A DNA stretch of 64,000 nt, taken from contig CAWZYM010000295.1 in NCBI GenBank assembly GCA_963966185.1, forward strand, positions 340,001-404,000. The letters run 5' to 3'. Positions 60,391 to 64,000 of this stretch are shown one piece after another. This stretch comes from Rhabditoides inermis. Its lineage: Eukaryota; Nematoda; Chromadorea; Rhabditida; Rhabditidae. The stretch's first letter is position 1. Every line of letters begins with the position of its first letter. The notes below the pieces were generated by a model. The model was given only the letters and a program-made list of their open reading frames with translations. It did no database searches and had not been told where the DNA came from. The position numbers and the translations under genes are program-made.

Positions 60391-61162
60391 ATGTTGAAGC
60401 TTGTACTTGTGTGCCTTGCCGGACAGACCCTGGCTGCACCCACATTCAACCTGGAAGGAACAGTCGACAAGGAGACACCTGGTAAGAGAGAGAGAGAGGG
60501 AGAGAGAGAGAGGGAGAGGGAGAGGGAGAGAAAGAGAAGGAGAGAGAGAGAGAGAGACCTTTCTCTCAGACCAGAAGTTCATCCGATCGGATGAGAACAA
60601 GGACAACCAGCTGACTTTCGATGAGTTTCTCCACATGGATGTGGTCTATGAGCACGCCAAGAAAGAGGACTTTGACTCCATCGACGTCAACAGTGAGTTC
60701 CTTTCCCCCTTCTCTCCTTCCCCCACTCTCCCCCTTGCAGAGGACCATCTGCTCACCCGCGCCGAGTGGACGGACCATCACAACCCGGGCAGCGCGCGGT
60801 CCGCCGCCTCCTTCAACCGCGTCTTCGAGGAGTTCGACTCGGACCTAGACATGAGTCTGTCGGCGGAGGAATTCTCGCGCGTTCTCGAGGAGCACTTCCT
60901 GGTGCGTCCGAAGACCGACGTCGCTTACGTCATCCGCGCCTTCGACGCCGACGGCAACGGAAGCCTCGACCTCGTGGAGTACATCCAACTCGACGCCAAC
61001 TTCCCGAAGGACGACGTGGAGGCGTTGGAGGGGAAGAGGAGGGTGGTGAGGCAGGCTGAAGAGAGGGAGGAGAGGGAGGAGAGGGGGTCGGTGGATCCTG
61101 AGGAAGCTAGGAAAGTCGCCCAACAGCCGTTGATGCTCATTCCGGCGCCCAAGAAGTTCTAG
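60391..61162 (+). CDS. Secreted four-EF-hand protein, copy B (211 aa)
   Basis: Exons 60391-60481, 60570-60692 and 60741-61162, phases matching copy A exactly. The signal peptide and all four EF-hand loops are the same as in copy A; within the shared part I see only His to Tyr in KTDVAxVIRAF and Arg to Gln in VEYIxLDANF. The tail differs completely: a Glu/Arg-rich EEREEREERG segment, then KVAQQPLMLIPAPKKF. Intron 2 is nearly identical in both copies; intron 1 is (GA)n here and (CT)n on the plus strand in copy A, i.e. the same repeat seen from opposite strands. An AATAAA follows at about 61212. The role is inferred to be calcium binding in the secretory pathway or outside the cell. Confidence 0.87.
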
Positions 61163-61459
61163 AAAAACAAACTTCGTTGTTCGTTGTCCGTGTTAGTGAC
61201 TATTGATCAGAATAAATACTTCAACTACATAAATGTGTCTTTGATAATTATTGAGGTGAACAAAAACACTGATTCTGAAAAGCTATGTATGTTCCTCCCT
61301 TTTTGTTGTTCCGTTTTTGTAACCGTCCGCGCACTCCTCTTCCCTTCTCTCGCTCGCCTGTGCGCTCTCAGTTGTCTGTCATTTGTCTGTCACTACACTA
61401 CCTCGCATGTCTTCCCTTCACGCTCATTTACATAGTTCATCCTGGATCCATGTAGGGTA

Positions 61460-61513
<54 letters not shown>

Positions 61514-63158
61514 GTCTCTCCCTTGCTCCTGTCTCTCAAACCTATCCTGGACAGACACGTACACATAAACAGACACGTGCACACTCGCAGTTCTAACTTA
61601 TTTTATTCATGTGTCTTTTAACAGACTTGTTCATTGCACGGAACCATTCTGTATCAATCCCTAAATGGTAGGTATTGACTTTTTTGATCACAGTTAATGT
61701 TTTTTCCGATTCCGCTGGTTCTTATATAATCAATAATCAGTTTTGATGACAAGTGGGAATAGCAAAGACGCGTGAGTTGTATTTACTATTGCTTTATTTA
61801 TTCTCAGAATAACGTTGGTAAAAAATAGCTGGAACATATTTTGAATAGTAATTTGCAGATACATACACTACAAGACTTTTGTTTTGCAGATACACTACAA
61901 GACTTCAAGACGATTTGCAGATACACTACAAGATGCCGAATCGGCGAAAGTGAAGACGATGCCAATTTCATACTATTTTTTGATGTTTTGTGGTGTGTGT
62001 ATTTTCTGTTGTGTAGTACGGTTTTAGCGTACAAAATGAAGGCCTCCGATAATTTGTAGTTGTGAGTTAAATAAAGAGATAAAGAAAAGCATGAAAAATT
62101 AGAATCAATACCACCACGACGCCGAACCAGAACCACGATTTATTATCGAGCCCTTTGGATTATGTTTTGAAGTTGACAAACAATTGCGTGGGTACCCAAG
62201 ATGGAATCCGCGTACCGCTGCTTGTTGAGCGAGAGCGTTATCACTACGACGCGTGGTTATGTGAGAGGAACAGTGAAGTAGATATATGAAAAACAAATAA
62301 GCTGCGCATTTTGTTCACTCAGTATACATACGTTGTGTTCAAAATTCACGATAATGTTTTTAACGAGAAAAAAAGTGCGAACGTATTCAATGTTAAATGA
62401 GTAGATACATACGAAATATTTCGAATTGCACGTGCAGTTTACGTCAGTGCCCTTTGAAATTCGAAAACGGCATTCCAACGGAGCGTTTTATAATATCTTT
62501 AATACTCACAATAACATTATGTACTTCTATTTATGCCGCATCATAGCAACACTCACACTTACACAATACACACATTCATATCCGATCGATGCTGTTTTCA
62601 CCATTGTTTTCAAAGAGTTCAAATGTTCACGAACAGTTCTATTTCCGTTTGCTTACCATGCGGTATGGGTACATGCATGTGTTGTTGCATGTGTAATTAG
62701 ATATATTAGGTGACGATTATTATACAAACAATACAAACACAAAGCTCATATGTATATGTTGTCCTTGTGTTGTGAGTTTTAAGTAATTTCAGAACAGTTT
62801 CACCAGATTGTTAGTGTATCATTTATATTTTATAGGTTTTTATCTTTATGTTTATGTGTTGTTGACTGTTTGTATACATGGTATACATTTTGTATACATT
62901 ATTGGTTGTATACTTTTTTTTTAAAATTTGTGTATACTTACTTACATGTATATTATGCTATCTTTGATTTGTGTGTTTTCCTGAGTGTGAGGACTTAAGA
63001 ACTTATCTACTGCCTCATCAGTGAGCAGTTGTATCATCGAACACATCAAACAACCAAGTGAGTTTCATGGTTTTATTTTCATGATTTTATTCGAACTGGT
63101 TCACTGATGGTCTACTGACTGCTACTCGCTATCACTCAATCAACTGATGAACAACTGA
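61163..63158. other. Intergenic, no gene seen
   Basis: Contains a CT run (61461-61509), a three-copy short repeat at 61853-61935 and AT-rich sequence with TGTATAC words (62870-62940). No exon with supporting signals. Confidence 0.45.
61853..61935. repeat. Short tandem repeat, three copies
   Basis: TTTGCAGATACACTACAAGA is repeated three times with variable spacers between 61853 and 61935; the first copy has an extra CATA. Confidence 0.8.
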
Positions 63159-63883
63159 TTAGACGCGCTTGCTTCGCATGAGATGGAACATTCTGCGAGT
63201 TGCGGGGTCAGAGAAGACCGTTTTCGGCTGCGCGGCCATCGGACGGATGGGAGCAATGGGGACGAGAGGAGCAGGAGCAGAGGTGGAGGGAGCAGGGAGA
63301 GAGGGAGCAGCCGCGATCGGAGCAGCAACCACAGAAGCAGCGGGAGCGGCAGGCAGAGGGGCGGGGCCAGCGGGGGCGGCGCCTCCAGCCTCCTGCTGAG
63401 CCATGGCCATCACCATCCGGATAGCAGCATCGTCCTCATCCTGGTTGGCATCCTCGGTGACGTCATTCTTCTCTCCGGGTAGCTTCTCGGACTTCTTGGG
63501 AGCAGCAGCAGGGTCGTTGGAGACGGGGTCAGTCTCCTCGAAGGGGAACTCGCGGTCGAATCGCATGTACTCGGACAGGTCCAGGCCTCCAGAATGGTCG
63601 ACGTCGAATCCGAAGAAGAGACGGTTGAAGCTGCCACGGGGACGCACGAGGAAACGCTCGGCCAGCAGACGGGTCAGCTCCTCCTAGAGAGAGAGGGAGA
63701 TAGAGAGAGGAGAGGGAGGGGGACGGAGGGAGAGAGAGGGACACACCTGGTTGAGGGACTTGTCCTTGTTGACGTCGAACTGCTCGAAGACGTCAGTGAA
63801 GTACTCGTTCCTCAGGGCATCCGAACGCGTCTTCTCAGCATAGAAGTGCGCGTCGAACTCGGATCGAGACACGATGTTGTCCT
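63159..63883 (-). CDS. Secreted EF-hand protein, third paralogue, 5' end outside the window
   Basis: Two exons are visible, 63883-63747 and 63683-63159, joined in phase 0. The first begins in phase 1 with AG, exactly where exon 3 of copies A and B begins, so at least two upstream exons lie beyond 64000. EF-hand loops DVNKDKSLNQEE (split by an intron absent from A and B) and DVDHSGGLDLSE are visible, and RFLVRP matches the HFLVRP of copies A and B. After the last loop a ~125-residue low-complexity tail follows: acidic, then Ala/Pro-rich repeats, then a basic end (MFHLMRSKRV). The Ala/Pro tail is not seen in the other copies. The (CT)n tract at 63899-64000 is the preceding intron. Confidence 0.8.
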
Positions 63884-63898
63884 CTGAACAGGGAGACC

Positions 63899-63951
<53 letters not shown>

Positions 63952-63968
63952 CTCTCTTCTCTCTTCTC

Positions 63969-63999
<31 letters not shown>

Positions 64000-64000
64000 C
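63899..64000. repeat. (CT)n microsatellite at window edge
   Basis: CT repeat with CTCTTTT interruptions filling the intron upstream of the third EF-hand gene; continues past the end of the window. Confidence 0.95.

Overview
The window looks like genomic DNA of a nematode, probably a rhabditid; the species cannot be named from the sequence alone. The reasons are many short exons with GT..AG introns, several of only 41-50 bp; TTTCAG- or CAG-type acceptors lying 0-3 bases upstream of start codons, as expected for spliced-leader trans-splicing; a serpentine chemoreceptor-like gene; a secreted single-DOMON protein; and a DXO-like family member. All gene models were built by hand from splice signals, reading-phase continuity and protein plausibility. 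They are not transcript-supported.

Layout. 0.7-3.2 kb: two tandem minus-strand copies of an unrecognised 72-73 aa membrane protein, with a hairpin MITE between them. 3.7-13.3 kb: a large plus-strand CCCH + CHY zinc-finger gene. Its first intron holds a complete antisense gene for a small secreted Gly/Met-rich peptide, a later intron holds an intact RTE-type LINE with a 13-bp target duplication, and one of its exons appears to have lost one base. 13.6-14.6 kb: a cysteine-rich protein with one clear membrane segment (minus). 14.8-15.8 kb: three tandem copies of a ~329-bp repeat. 16.0-17.0 kb: a transposase-like remnant. 17.7-21.0 kb: a 17-exon TPR protein (plus). 21.3-23.2 kb: a secreted DOMON protein (minus).

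23.8-29.3 kb: a 7-TM serpentine-type receptor (minus) whose 4.1-kb intron 6 is filled with a Harbinger-like foldback element, a 5'-truncated RTE copy and a 5'-truncated CR1-like LINE. 30.9-36.6 kb: a DXO/RAI1-fold protein (minus) whose catalytic E-x-K motif looks lost. 37.0-37.5 kb: a hAT-like MITE. 40.3-44.9 kb: a rhodopsin-like peptide GPCR (plus). 47.1-47.8 kb: a small single-pass membrane protein (plus). 49.0-56.9 kb: the homologue of Inscuteable (minus), with an LGN-binding-like N-terminus and an armadillo-type C-terminal half. 58.5-61.2 kb: two nearly identical, divergently oriented secreted EF-hand genes flanking a 112-aa membrane protein gene. 63.2 kb to the window edge: a third, diverged EF-hand paralogue with an Ala/Pro-rich tail.

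The genes do not form one pathway; this is ordinary mixed gene content. What stands out is intron biology. Introns are built from a few repeated word classes: (GA/CT)n tracts, GGGCGGGGC words, ATCGAT/TTGATT words and TACTGTAG words. They also host many transposons, including a TTAA-flanked MITE family that carries a tRNA-like A/B-box module in at least one copy.
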